The notes beneath the pieces are model-generated. The model saw only the letters and a list, made by a program, of their open reading frames with translations. It searched no databases and was not told the DNA's origin. A stretch of 64,000 nucleotides of DNA from Endocalyx cinctus. Its lineage: Eukaryota > Ascomycota > Sordariomycetes > Amphisphaeriales > Apiosporaceae. Position numbers and translations under genes: made by a program. The stretch is taken from positions 4,168,171 to 4,232,170 of the forward strand of contig BCKC01000002.1 in the NCBI GenBank assembly GCA_001600455.1, given 5' to 3'. Positions 37,525 through 47,813 of this stretch are shown piece after piece. Numbering within the stretch: the first letter of the stretch is position 1; each line of letters opens with the position of its first letter.

Positions 37525-39198
37525 GGTGGTACAGTTGGGGCGATAAACGTTTTTCTTTTTTTTCTTCGAGGTTGAGGTTTTTTGACGGATTTGGTCGAAT
37601 ACGGGAAAAAAAAAAAAAAGAACCCCCTTTTGCCTTCGCAACAACCTCACTCAAGGGGGGGGGCGACTGCTCCCGTCAATTATTCAGCTAATAAATAAGT
37701 TAGCACGCGTATTTGTAACGATAGAAATGAATAACCTACTTCTATTTCTGTTTTATACATCTGTTAACAGATTATCGTCGCGATTTAATGGATCGTCAAC
37801 CACATAGTGGTGGATTGTTTGGCGGTTTTGGCGTGTGAGGAAGAAGCTCGGATTGTCAACTTAATTGGGGCGTCGACACGAAAAAAACCCGTCCCCCTGT
37901 CTCACTGGTCCACGGTCTTTTTAATTTTTTTTTCTTACCTACCTGTACCAACTGAATTTACTTACCCTTCTACCACTATTCAACTGTATTTTACCCCCTA
38001 AAGCAATCAATAATCCAATATTGCTATATTGCCATATTGTCCAATTCTCTGTTCTATTCTATTGTATTCTGTATTTAAATTTGTGAGCAGAAATCTCCGT
38101 ATATCATTTATTAATAAACATAAAAAAATCAAAATTCTTCTTTCTTCTCTTATTATTTCATTCACTTATTTATTACTCTTTTTCTTGCCCCCCTTATTGT
38201 GCTGTGCTAACCTAGATTAATTGCTTTGAAGGTATCGTACGCGTTACTCTTACAAACTTTGTTTCTCCTTGATAGTTTCCAACGTTATATCCATTAATAC
38301 TTACCTATCAATCCTACAGCGTCCACTCCATCTATCCTCTAATCACGGGAGATTTCTTATCACATGTTCCCCTCCCCCCTTTTAGGCCTCTAAGCTCTGT
38401 CTGTCTTTCCCTTTTTCTTTTACCTTGATCACCTGTTGCATCAGCGTCAACATCACTTCCAGTAACCCATTACTGATCACCCCATCCACCTTATCACCTG
38501 TTCATCCCTACTCTTGTGTAAAGTTTGATGTCTTCATCATACTTGAGAAAAGAGACTTATGAATCAAAAATAAACCTTTCCTATGTAAACTACTGAATTA
38601 TAAGGATTATTTTGTAATGCTTCAGATTGTATTTCATCTTGCAAATCTTATCCTTTACCCTCTTCGTAGATTTCAGTTTAGTCACAAAATTATCCCCATC
38701 TTCATAAGTAGGCACCGAACATACCTAGGTAGACTGGCAGGCTGGTAGATAGAGATTAATCACCAATAGGTATACCTGGGAATCGCCTTACTAAGATTGG
38801 TCCCGCAATTTCCACGTAAATATGCAGGTATCTGATAAGACCGAGAGAAGACAATGGCTGAGTATGTTCACTGTATTTTTTTTTTTTTATATAACATTGC
38901 CCGAACTCTTCTACAGATTATGGGTAATTGATCAAGACAGCTCGGGTTTAACCGGCGGATCTTGGCTCTCCCAGGTAATGTCACTAGTAAAGTATGGCGT
39001 CTAGACCCGCGGAGACGCCAATACCTATACTATTGACTTACTGCAACCATCAAGCTACGTGATATTAGTACCTGCAATTTGCAGAATACCTCGTATAGCA
39101 CGGATTTCCGCTTTTTGGAATTCCTCACCATCGCACAGAGGTGTAAGGTAATCCAGAGATCGAAAAATTGACGTAAGCTTGGGTGAGTGAGCATTGGT
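37525..39198. other. Spacer upstream of the PHD gene
   Basis: It includes the promoter and leader of the minus-strand PHD gene and the 3' flank of the Ebp1-like gene. The leader has poly-pyrimidine/poly-A runs at about 37550-37620 and a C/G homopolymer at 37655-37663. TAGGTA words cluster at about 38710-38775. No gene was recognised. Confidence 0.5.
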
Positions 39199-40889
39199 CT
39201 ATTCGTCACTTTCTTCCTCGCCTGCTCCCGCCGCCTTCTTCGCAGGCTTCTTCTTCTTGTTCTTACTCTTTCCTTTGTTCTTGGCTAGTGGCTGCTCTAG
39301 GATCTTCAAGATCTCCTCATCTTCAATCTTCTTGTCCGACTGGAACTTACTGAGATCTAGAGCAGGAGGAGCACCGATTTTTGTGATTCCATTTTTGGTA
39401 ATGGCTACTTGCATATCAGCATTTCAAAACTTAACCTATCCATCGGGGAACTTTTTAAACTGACCTAGGGTGGTTAGAAGTCTAGCGACAGGGGATGCGT
39501 CCTTATCACCGACCAACTCGTACTGACGCAGCACGTTTTGACGAACGCCATCGAAAACTCCGATCTTGAACTTGGTGTCGCCACCTTCCTCCTCGAGCTG
39601 TCTCATGCTGAAGGGGAAAAGACCGAATTTGTTCTGAATGGTGGAGAGCGTCTTGCGCGCCGTCTGCGATTTTAGGATATACGTGTTGGTTGTTCGTCGA
39701 TGTAAAGTCGCTCGCTGCTCCAACGTCTTGAGTTTTCCGGTACCGAGACTCATGCCTAACTCGACACCCCAGACTTCGCCGACTTCAGGAACACCTTCTC
39801 CTTTGCTACCTTCGGTAGGAGCAAGGACAATCTTCTTCTTGCCCTCGATCTCATTTCTCTCAAAGAGCCAGGACGTAGTGTTCTCCACTAGGTTGCACTC
39901 GTAACTCTTGGCGACTTTCTCCAGCATTTGCGTGATCTTGGTTTGAGTCAGTGGCTTGGCCGAAGCAGCCTTCGCCTTTTCCTCATCCGTACCGCTCGCT
40001 AGCAAACCGGGAGGGATTATCAGCCGTAGCAGGAGCTCATTCGCGTAATACGTGGCCAGAATAAGATCGGCGGAACGACCGGTGACGACATCCTGAGGAG
40101 CGTCTTTGGATGGAACCAAGATAGTATCACACACTATAGAACCAAATCCATCTATTTGGGCACCGAGCTGAATCTTCACAGGTTCGCCCGCTTTAAGTTC
40201 AGTGTTGGCTTCAGCCGCGTCAGAGGTCATGGGAGTGTAAGGTGTAACATAGGAGGCCGGAGAAACAGTGGTCGGATGAGAGAAACCTAAGAAGTTCACA
40301 AACGGAATTAGCAATTCATATTCTCATTAATAACTAAACTGAGGAGAGAGAGGAAAAAAGAAAAAGAAAAATAGGAAGACTTGCCCTTCAGCTTCACAGT
40401 GCGGTACACTTTGGCGACCTCTTCTTCGATAAGCTTGTCACCCTTCTCACAGATGGTGATAATCTTCTCGCCTTCCACGCAGAGCTGAGAAACAGCGGCG
40501 AGGACCTTCTCGGAAATGGAAGCGGCAGTCTTCCATTTCGTCAGGTTGTCAGGGTTGTTCAAAGTGTAGTCTATAGGAATTACAAGATTAGTTAGCCGAA
40601 GTCCTCCTTATTCCTATAGTTGCATTATCAAAATGTCAAGTAGACTCGGAATTTACGTAGCCTGAATCATGTATTCAATACGAATCAAATGGTACGTGTA
40701 TAGTCTCGAGTATGGGTGGGATAGCGGGGTAGTGCTCCATGTAATTATATACGTGCTACCTAGTAGGCAGAGATATCTTTTTTTTTGTTTTGCTCTTTTG
40801 TATAGAAACGAATATCTCATTTATGAATGGAATATGGATTTTTAAAAATTTTAAGGAGTTTTCATACCAATTTCCTTTTCTTCCGACAT
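39199..40889 (-). CDS. Ebp1/PA2G4-like protein (methionine-aminopeptidase fold, Cdb4 family)
   Basis: Four exons (40889-40868, 40570-40385, 40286-39465, 39407-39199) join in phase to 412 aa. It starts MSEEKEIDYTLNNPD and has the pseudo-aminopeptidase fold: EKVLAAVSQLCVEGEKI, GFSHPTTVSP, GAQIDGFGSIVCDTI and GVFDGVRQNVLRQYELV. The tail is Lys-rich (KNKGKSKNKKKKPAKK), then acidic. This is the family of human PA2G4/Ebp1 and fission yeast Cdb4. It is catalytically inactive; known members bind ribosomes near the exit tunnel and nucleic acids. Exon 1 codes only 7 residues and is followed by a 297-nt intron. Intron 2 (40384-40287) has a GC-AG donor (G|GCAAGT). Intron 3 is 57 nt with donor GTCAGT; the exon frame runs on into it to a TAG, so it must be spliced to give the tail. 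The promoter faces the SNF5-family gene. Confidence 0.92.
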
Positions 40890-41713
40890 ATTGATTGAAT
40901 ATTCAGCTTGCTAGCTATAAGTTGAAAGTATGTATATGTATAATGTGATGGATGAGAGGAAGTTTGAGCTCCGCCAGAAGCCTAAAAATATTTGAAGTTT
41001 TGCTTTGTGGGAGGAGGGGAAGGAGGGGCAGCCGGAGGATGTATACGGTGATTTAAGTATACTTATTTAAAAAGTATTCTAAGTATCTTGGGACAAAGCA
41101 AAGTGTCACAAATGGAGTAATTAGGATTATAAATACATACGCTTAAGTACACTCTATGAATGGTACCTTACCTTTTATACGAGCTCTTACCTCTCAGGAA
41201 CATTAAACTGGTGACGTTGATGAAAATCATATACCTTTTTTAATAATAATATAGATTTAATGCATATATATACTTAAGTACATAATCACCTCTACTCTCT
41301 TTTTTATTGCATTTCCAATTCTCTAAATACGCACGGGCCATTTCATTTTAGACATGCTGACATGACAAAGTCTGAAAGTCTGAAAGTTCTACAGTAGCTG
41401 CAACTGGATGGATCTACAGCCTAAGGTCGGTCAGTCAGGTCAATCTCATTAGCCACAATTCGACACGGTCTTTGGTAAAAAGTTGGACCGACTTATTTTA
41501 TCATATTATATCGCGACGACACCTACGCATTCATACTTATGTCGCGTCAAATAAAGATTGACATTTGAGATATTCTATATATTGCGCAATCAATAGTACA
41601 TTTGCGCGTTTGCGCTTATAAGGACGAAACTTTGAATTGATTCTCGTTTTGTATGCTTGTTTTGTCGTTAGCCTCATGGTCAATCTTCATCATCTCCATT
41701 AACTACCACAGAC
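40890..41713. promoter_or_regulatory. Divergent promoter region, Ebp1-like / SNF5-family
   Basis: About 0.8 kb separates the two start codons, which point away from each other, so both promoters must lie here. It is AT-rich with an AATAATAATAT stretch near 41244 and a pyrimidine run at 41285-41310. I identified no specific transcription-factor site. Joint regulation is inference from arrangement only. Confidence 0.5.
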
Positions 41714-44093
41714 ATGGCAACCGAAGACTCAACATCGACCCCAAGCGGCACTTCTAATGGTGGAGTCGTCGGTGCCGCTATTGCTTCTACCGCAAATTCG
41801 AACAATTCGAGATCCGATAACTCGTCTACGTCGACACCTAAAGATAAATCCAATGCGCCTGAAGAATCCAAGTCAAACACCCGTCCTGGTCGCGACAAAG
41901 ATGCCTATAATCAAATTCTACTGGCTCAGGCCATGTCTCGAGATGCCATACATTCCGCTGCCGTAATATCCACCAAGAACCGTCTCAACGATCATAGTAA
42001 ACAATCATTCAAGGTCATTTCAGACTACAAACTCGTGAGGAACAATTATCGCTCATGGTTTACACCGTCGCGACTCTACGGAGAAGGCTACAGTGGTTAT
42101 GGAAATGGAAGGACAGACTTAGATCATCATTCACAATTATTATACCCCTATCAAAAGCCGCGACTGGGTAAACGAGTCACGCATCCCCTCAAATGGAAAA
42201 GGAAAGATATGAAGCAGCAAGCCGAACAGCGCGAGGAGCTCGTACCCGTGCGCTTAGACGTAGACTGGGACAGAATCAAACTGCGCGACACCTTTACCTG
42301 GAATCTACACGAAAGACTTATACCCCTCGAAATATACGCCGCGCAGCTAGTAGAAGATATGGGCTTGAAGGCCCCGGCTGATCGTCCTGTCTATGAACAG
42401 ATTCTGATACAGATGCGTGAGCAACTCAACGATTTCTATCCTTTCGTATTCTCCGATGAAGACGCACTCGATCCCGAGCTCCCTTATTCGGCCTGGAAAA
42501 ACGACGAGATGAGGATTCTGATCAAATTAAACATCACCATCGGACAACACACTTTGATGGATCAGTTTGAATGGGAGATAAATAACCCATTAAACTCGCC
42601 CGAAGAATTTGCCGTGAACATGTCGAAGGATCTGTCTCTCTCGGGAGAGTTCACCACCGCTATTGCGCACTGCATTCGGGAACAGACGCAGTTGTTTACC
42701 CGAAGCCTGTACAGCATCGGTCATCCTTTCGACGGCAGACCCATAGAAGATCCCGATTTGGTCGCCGCCTTCCTCCCTTCGCCCTTGCCTACGGTATTTC
42801 GACCTCAGCAGCAGGCTAAAGATTACGCCCCATACCTCTACGAACTCAGCGAGGCGGAAATAGAGAAGAACGAAACGCAGTTTTCGCGAGAGCAGAGGCG
42901 GCAGAAGCGTTCGATCAACAGAAGAGGAGGACCTTCGCTGCCCGACTTAAAGGAACGGCAAAGGACAATTCGTACTCTGGTTGTATCATCTACGCTACCC
43001 GGCGCTGCCACGGACGTGGAAGACAGCAGACTTTACAAGCGCGTGGCAGGTGCGCCGGGTACGGGTAGAAGAAGAGGACTCGGAGCTCGGGATGGCGATT
43101 TGTCCGATTCGGACGATAGCGAAGACTCGTTACCGGATTCTCCAGCAGCCCCTCAGACGACAGGCACGGCAAGAACAAGAGGAATGCGAGGCGCCGCCTC
43201 GCAGGCTCAGCAACGCATGGCCAATATCGGCCGCTCGGAGACACCGGAAGCTACGATACACCACCACGAAACCAGGACGTCCAGGAGGTTTGGTCGTGAA
43301 TTGACCCGGGAAGCTACGGAGGAGCCGCTTCAGTATCTGGTCACTCTCCGAGTGCCGAAGGAGAAACTACGGAGACTCTTACGCGACACCAGGTTGAGGC
43401 AAAACACCCCGGCCGGGTCCACCACTCCCACAGTCTCCCACACCCGCGTACCAAGCGCGTCGGTCTCGAATAGTATGCCCCCGCCATCGACCCCGAACGC
43501 TTCGGCGGCCGTGGTATCATCAGGCACACCTAGAAGCAGTATGCCACCAGGGAACCTTGGCCGCGTAGAAGCGCCTGCTATGGCTCCTGGTGGTCCAAGC
43601 CCAACTCCCGTAAGACATTAATTTTTCCCTTTTCTCCCCCATTTTCCCGACCCCAATACTTCTTCCGTGTTCCGTTGTTCCAGCTATTAAACGCACTTTT
43701 ACTAATGACTGTTCTTTGTAGCCTCCCCCTCCCGCCTGGCTAGTAGCGGCGCTCGAGAAATTCAAGCAGCAAGAAAATTATAAGAAGGATAAATTCGAAG
43801 CCATCATGCGTTACAGCGCGGTGGACGTCAATACGGGGGCGGCCATATCCATGCCTCAAGCAGGTCAGCCGGTTCCTCCCAACATACGGTACTTCTTCCT
43901 CCCTCGGATCCGCTGCCACGACTGCCCCGGAAAGCTGTACACTCCCGGACCGGAAGAGACCGCTACCAACTTCGAGGTCCATCTGAAGAACAAGGCCCAC
44001 AAAGAAAGGGTGGAACAGCGGGTCGCAGCGGCGGCGGCGGCGGCTACAGTAGCTCAGCCTCAGCCGGATGGCGGCGAGCTTCCCGCGCAGTAA
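41714..44093 (+). CDS. SNF5/SMARCB1-family chromatin remodeling subunit (Sfh1/Snf5)
   Basis: Exons 41714-43609 and 43722-44093 join in phase to 755 aa. The first ~65 residues are Ser/Thr/Asn-rich. The SNF5 domain covers about 175-350: an [20 protein letters not shown] repeat with [15 protein letters not shown], and a second repeat with [20 protein letters not shown] and [20 protein letters not shown]. Basic and acidic linkers follow. The 3' exon adds PPPPAWL and a possible Cys/His module: CHDC, then HLKNKAH about 18 residues later. SNF5 proteins are core scaffolds of SWI/SNF and RSC and contact the nucleosome. Whether this is the Snf5 or the Sfh1 orthologue cannot be settled here; filamentous fungal relatives are often annotated as sfh1. 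It ends in a poly-Ala and Gln/Pro stretch. Confidence 0.93.
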
Positions 44094-45708
44094 TCAGAAC
44101 AAGCTAGAACGACGCATGAACTTTAGCAGTACGGGGGAGGGGTTTCGAAGCAAGAAAAAGAGAGAAAGAAGAATTTCAGGCGGAGTCAGGGCTGCCGCAT
44201 AATAGCAACTTGGGTGGGGAGTTTGGTTCGTTATTGAAACGGTTTTGGATATTTCGAAGGATTGTGCTTTTTCCTTTTCGTTTTCTTTATATCTTAGAAC
44301 ACTGTATATCTCACTTACCCTTTGGACTCTTTAAGTTTTTTTTTTTCTTGTTGAAACACCCACTATGTTATTATCCTCTCTTTGTTATTAACCTGGGTAT
44401 TGCGCTTTTAGAAGAAGAAAAATAAGTGGGCGAAGCCGTCTTTACATACCTAGTTGTCTCTGCCTCTCATTCTTTTTTCCCAATGGGATAGCAAGCAAGC
44501 AAGCGTACAAGGTTGTTATTATTGTTGGACGGATATTATCATGCATTAATCATATCTTATGTCCGCCATCTTTGGTGTGAAAGGAGACGCTGGACATTAT
44601 GTACATATACCTATTCATAAGAGAGGGAGATACACAGCTTCAGTACTTATTAGCAAGGCGGACACTTGAAAAGAGAGACAGCTCCAGATACAAATAATTG
44701 AATCATTCTAAAATGTAGTGATAGACAGCCGCCCTTGAGTGCTTGTATCCATTAGAATATAGATTATACCATGTGACATGTTTTTGTCCATATGGCATCC
44801 TGGAAGCTTTGGAAACTCGGACAGGTTGTAAATTAATATTTATTAATTATTACCTCCAATTTCTAAACCTTTTAAAGTACTCCCTACTCCGAGGCCTTGG
44901 GAATTTGTTCCATCTACCATCTACGTTTACTTCTGTACACCATCACTATCTAGATCTACCTAGCTGTTTAGGTACTCTGTACTTATTCTCTCTATTGTCT
45001 ATTACCTATTGTCTATTTTTCATTCACATATCTTTAAGTTATTCTTCTATTCTATTTCATTGTTTTATATTACCTTACATTACAATGCAATACAGTGCTA
45101 TTCAATTCATATATATAGCTGTAGATTACCCTAGTAGATTGGCAGGCTGATGGGATGAATGAACCCTTAACAACCCTTAACAACCCTTAACATAAAGCTA
45201 GCTGTTTAAGTCGATAAACTCGATAAGCGATAAGAACCGAGCTAAAATCTAAGATAGCTGTGCAGAAGGTACCTGAGATCGCTAAAGTGTCTCTCTTAAC
45301 TTGAAGCTTTCTAGAGTACCAACCTCGCCTGCCTCGGTACCTACATTGTATCTTTTGTGAATAGCTTAGAAAGAGAGAAAAACGAGAGAGGATAAATTCA
45401 TTCTGTGTCTCATGGCACATCTCTATCTTCTTAATAACAATCTTTCTTTGTTACCTGCTCTCTTTCCTTGTCATCACCCGAAACAAGATATCTTCTAAAA
45501 CGTGTCACGCATTTGTCGACCTCGAAATCTAAATCTCGTCGCGTAGCCGATCGAATCGAAGGACTGAGACAAAAAAGAGAATCCAGACTCGAATATAGCA
45601 TATCAAACACCACGTATCAAAACACCTCGCAATCGAGACATAAAAGCACTACATATAATTTCTACAAGCAAAGCCCCACGAATACCCAAAAACCCCCCAA
45701 AAAACACA
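44094..45708. other. Spacer between SNF5-family and capping-enzyme genes
   Basis: It holds the 3' flank of the SNF5-family gene and the capping-enzyme promoter. It contains T runs near 44337-44347, CT-rich DNA at about 44960-45080, and the 10-bp tandem at about 45161-45192. Open frames here carry no domain. Confidence 0.5.
45161..45192. repeat. 10-bp tandem repeat (CAACCCTTAA), three copies
   Basis: Three head-to-tail copies of CAACCCTTAA; the first begins GA instead of CA. It resembles, but is not, the fungal telomere unit (CCCTAA), because it has CCCTTAA and a 10-bp period. Confidence 0.85.
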
Positions 45709-46869
45709 ATGTCCGCTCCGATCGAATCGATAGACGAGCCCGGCGTCAAAGCCGAAGGCGAACTCCTCGTGATGCTCCGCCGCGAAGTCGCGCAGCTCCT
45801 CGGGCGAACGCAGCTCTCCTTCCCGGGCGCCCAGCCGGTCAGCTTCTCGCGCCGGCACCTCGAGGAGCTGCGGCGGGAGGACTACTACGTGTGCGAGAAG
45901 TCGGACGGGATCCGGTACCTGATGTACCTGACCGAAGACGAGCGCGGCGCCGAGACCCACTACCTGATCGACCGCAAGAACGACTACTGGTACATCGGCG
46001 CGAACAGCTCCCTGCACTTCCCCACGCGCCAGAGCCAGCAGGACTTCCACAAGAACACCGTCCTCGACGGCGAGCTCGTCGTCGATACCCTCGCGGACGG
46101 CCGGAAGGAGCCGCGCTACCTCGTCTTCGACTGCCTCGCGCTCGACGGCCAGGTGCTGATGTCGCGGGAGCTCAACAAGCGGCTCGGCTACTTCCGGGAG
46201 GAGCTCTTCAAGCCGTACAAGAAGCTGCTGGAGGAGTATCCCGAGGAGAAAAAATTCCAACCTTTTTTCGTCGACCAAAAGTCGATGCAGTTCGCGTACG
46301 GCGTCGAGATGATGTTCCGCGACGTCATCAAGAACCTCAAGCACGGCAACGACGGGCTCATCTTCACCTGCCTGCAGAGCGAGTACAAGCCGGGCACGGA
46401 CCCGCACATCCTCAAGTGGAAGGACGCGGACGAGAACACGATCGACTTCGTCTGGAAGCTGCGCTTTCCCGAGGTCGAGCCCGACGAGCAGGACCGCGCC
46501 GAGGGCATCCACGAGCCCTTCGTCGACTGGGACGCCAAGCCGGCGGCCGACCTCCTCGTCCACCACGGCGGCGGCTGGCCGAACGGGTACTCGGTCTTCG
46601 CCCCGATGCACCTCGAGGATGCCGAGTGGGAGATCCTCAAGTCCCTCAACGACCCTCTTGACGAACGCATCGTCGAGGCTTACATGGACGGCCAGAAGCG
46701 CTGGCGCTTTTACCGCTTTCGCGACGATAAAGCCGAGGCTAATCACATCTCCACCGTTAACAGCGTCATCGAGAGCATCCGCGACGGCGTATCCAAGGAA
46801 GATCTCCTCGCCGCCGCGAAGGGCATACGGGATAACTGGAAAGCTCGAGAACAACAACGGAGGCGGTAA
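45709..46869 (+). CDS. mRNA guanylyltransferase (capping enzyme alpha subunit)
   Basis: Single exon, 386 aa. The nucleotidyltransferase motif I is EKSDGIR, with the GMP-accepting Lys at residue 64. Later motifs are present: YLIDRKNDYWYI (III), TVLDGELVVD and YLVFDCLAL (IIIa), GNDGLIFT (IV) and ILKWKDADENTIDFVWKLRF (V). This covalent nucleotidyltransferase adds GMP to the diphosphate 5' end of nascent pre-mRNA in the nucleus (Ceg1 in yeast). The N-terminus has no triphosphatase domain, as expected for fungi, where that is a separate subunit. The start context is CACA-ATG, and no in-frame upstream ATG was needed. Codon third positions are almost all G or C between about 45750 and 46640, much more than in neighbouring genes, and the flanks are AT-rich. 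Confidence 0.96.
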   Translation: MSAPIESIDEPGVKAEGELLVMLRREVAQLLGRTQLSFPGAQPVSFSRRHLEELRREDYYVCEKSDGIRYLMYLTEDERGAETHYLIDRKNDYWYIGANSSLHFPTRQSQQDFHKNTVLDGELVVDTLADGRKEPRYLVFDCLALDGQVLMSRELNKRLGYFREELFKPYKKLLEEYPEEKKFQPFFVDQKSMQFAYGVEMMFRDVIKNLKHGNDGLIFTCLQSEYKPGTDPHILKWKDADENTIDFVWKLRFPEVEPDEQDRAEGIHEPFVDWDAKPAADLLVHHGGGWPNGYSVFAPMHLEDAEWEILKSLNDPLDERIVEAYMDGQKRWRFYRFRDDKAEANHISTVNSVIESIRDGVSKEDLLAAAKGIRDNWKAREQQRRR

Positions 46870-47813
46870 TAAAGAATCCTTCTAACTAAAAAAAAAGTCT
46901 TCTTTTTCTAACTTTAAATAATTACTCTATCTTACATCTGTTTGTGAGACTAGAAACTGGGGGAGGAAGAAGATTAAAAAAAAAAAAAAATAGAATAGTA
47001 TTAATGAGAAGGGGGATAGGTTATTTCTTTTTCTTTTTTTATACCCTTTATACCCATCGTCATCAACCTCCCCTTTTTGCCTTTCTTGTAAGATGACTTC
47101 TTCGATATCCCCTCCTTTAAAAAGAGAGAAGAAAAAGAACATACAATTTCGGTATGGGTATTAAAAATTTTTTCTTCAAAGGGTGGCAATCAAATGTTTC
47201 TTTTCTGTTTTATTATATTATGGAGCCTGGAGTTTTCAAGAGAGAAACGGGAGAAATTCTCGAATTCATGGCCGGAAAATAAGAAAGGAGCGGACAAAGA
47301 GGGAATAGGCTCGAGGTATGGGCGTTTGTTTTTTTATAATAAACCAGTAATTTAGTTACTGGGAATTCTGATTAATGAAGAATAAGAACATCAACTCTAT
47401 GTTTGTTTTTACTCTTTCGTGCATGTCACTTTGATTTGATTGAAGATCTCATGTTGTATAGACGGGTATATATAAATTGAAATAGAGAAAAAAAAAAGAC
47501 GAAGGATATTATCTTCACCGCAACACACGCACACTGAAGAATAGAACTCCCGACTGAATAAAACGCCTAGTCACACATACAAACAGCCTTAAGCAAACTT
47601 CCCGCAGCCAAACGTAGATGGTATTGAGAAAAACGCCAAACGTTCGTGCGAGGCTGAGTAGAGAAAGCTCACAATTCATTTCTCCTCTTCTCCCCTTGAA
47701 ACTAAACGATTACAAGACGAGCAGTTTTTCATGATCCATTTGAACTGAATTTAATTAAAGGGTTTGGAGATGTAAAAAAAAAAGAGCAGGCTGAAAAAAA
47801 ACTTTACCTCGCT
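46870..47813. other. Convergent spacer, capping enzyme / PDS5
   Basis: It is made of two 3' flanks with A and T homopolymers (about 46979-46990, 47487-47497, 47774-47805). The minus-strand short frames here are runs of Lys/Phe from the homopolymers. No gene was recognised. Confidence 0.5.

Noticed and set aside
45161..45192. Interstitial telomere repeat
   Set aside because: The unit is CAACCCTTAA with a 10-bp period, not the CCCTAA hexamer, and there are only three copies.
45649..46857. 402-codon minus-strand frame opposite the capping enzyme
   Set aside because: It arises from the extreme GC3 of the capping-enzyme gene, where the antisense has few stops. The plus strand carries all guanylyltransferase motifs.
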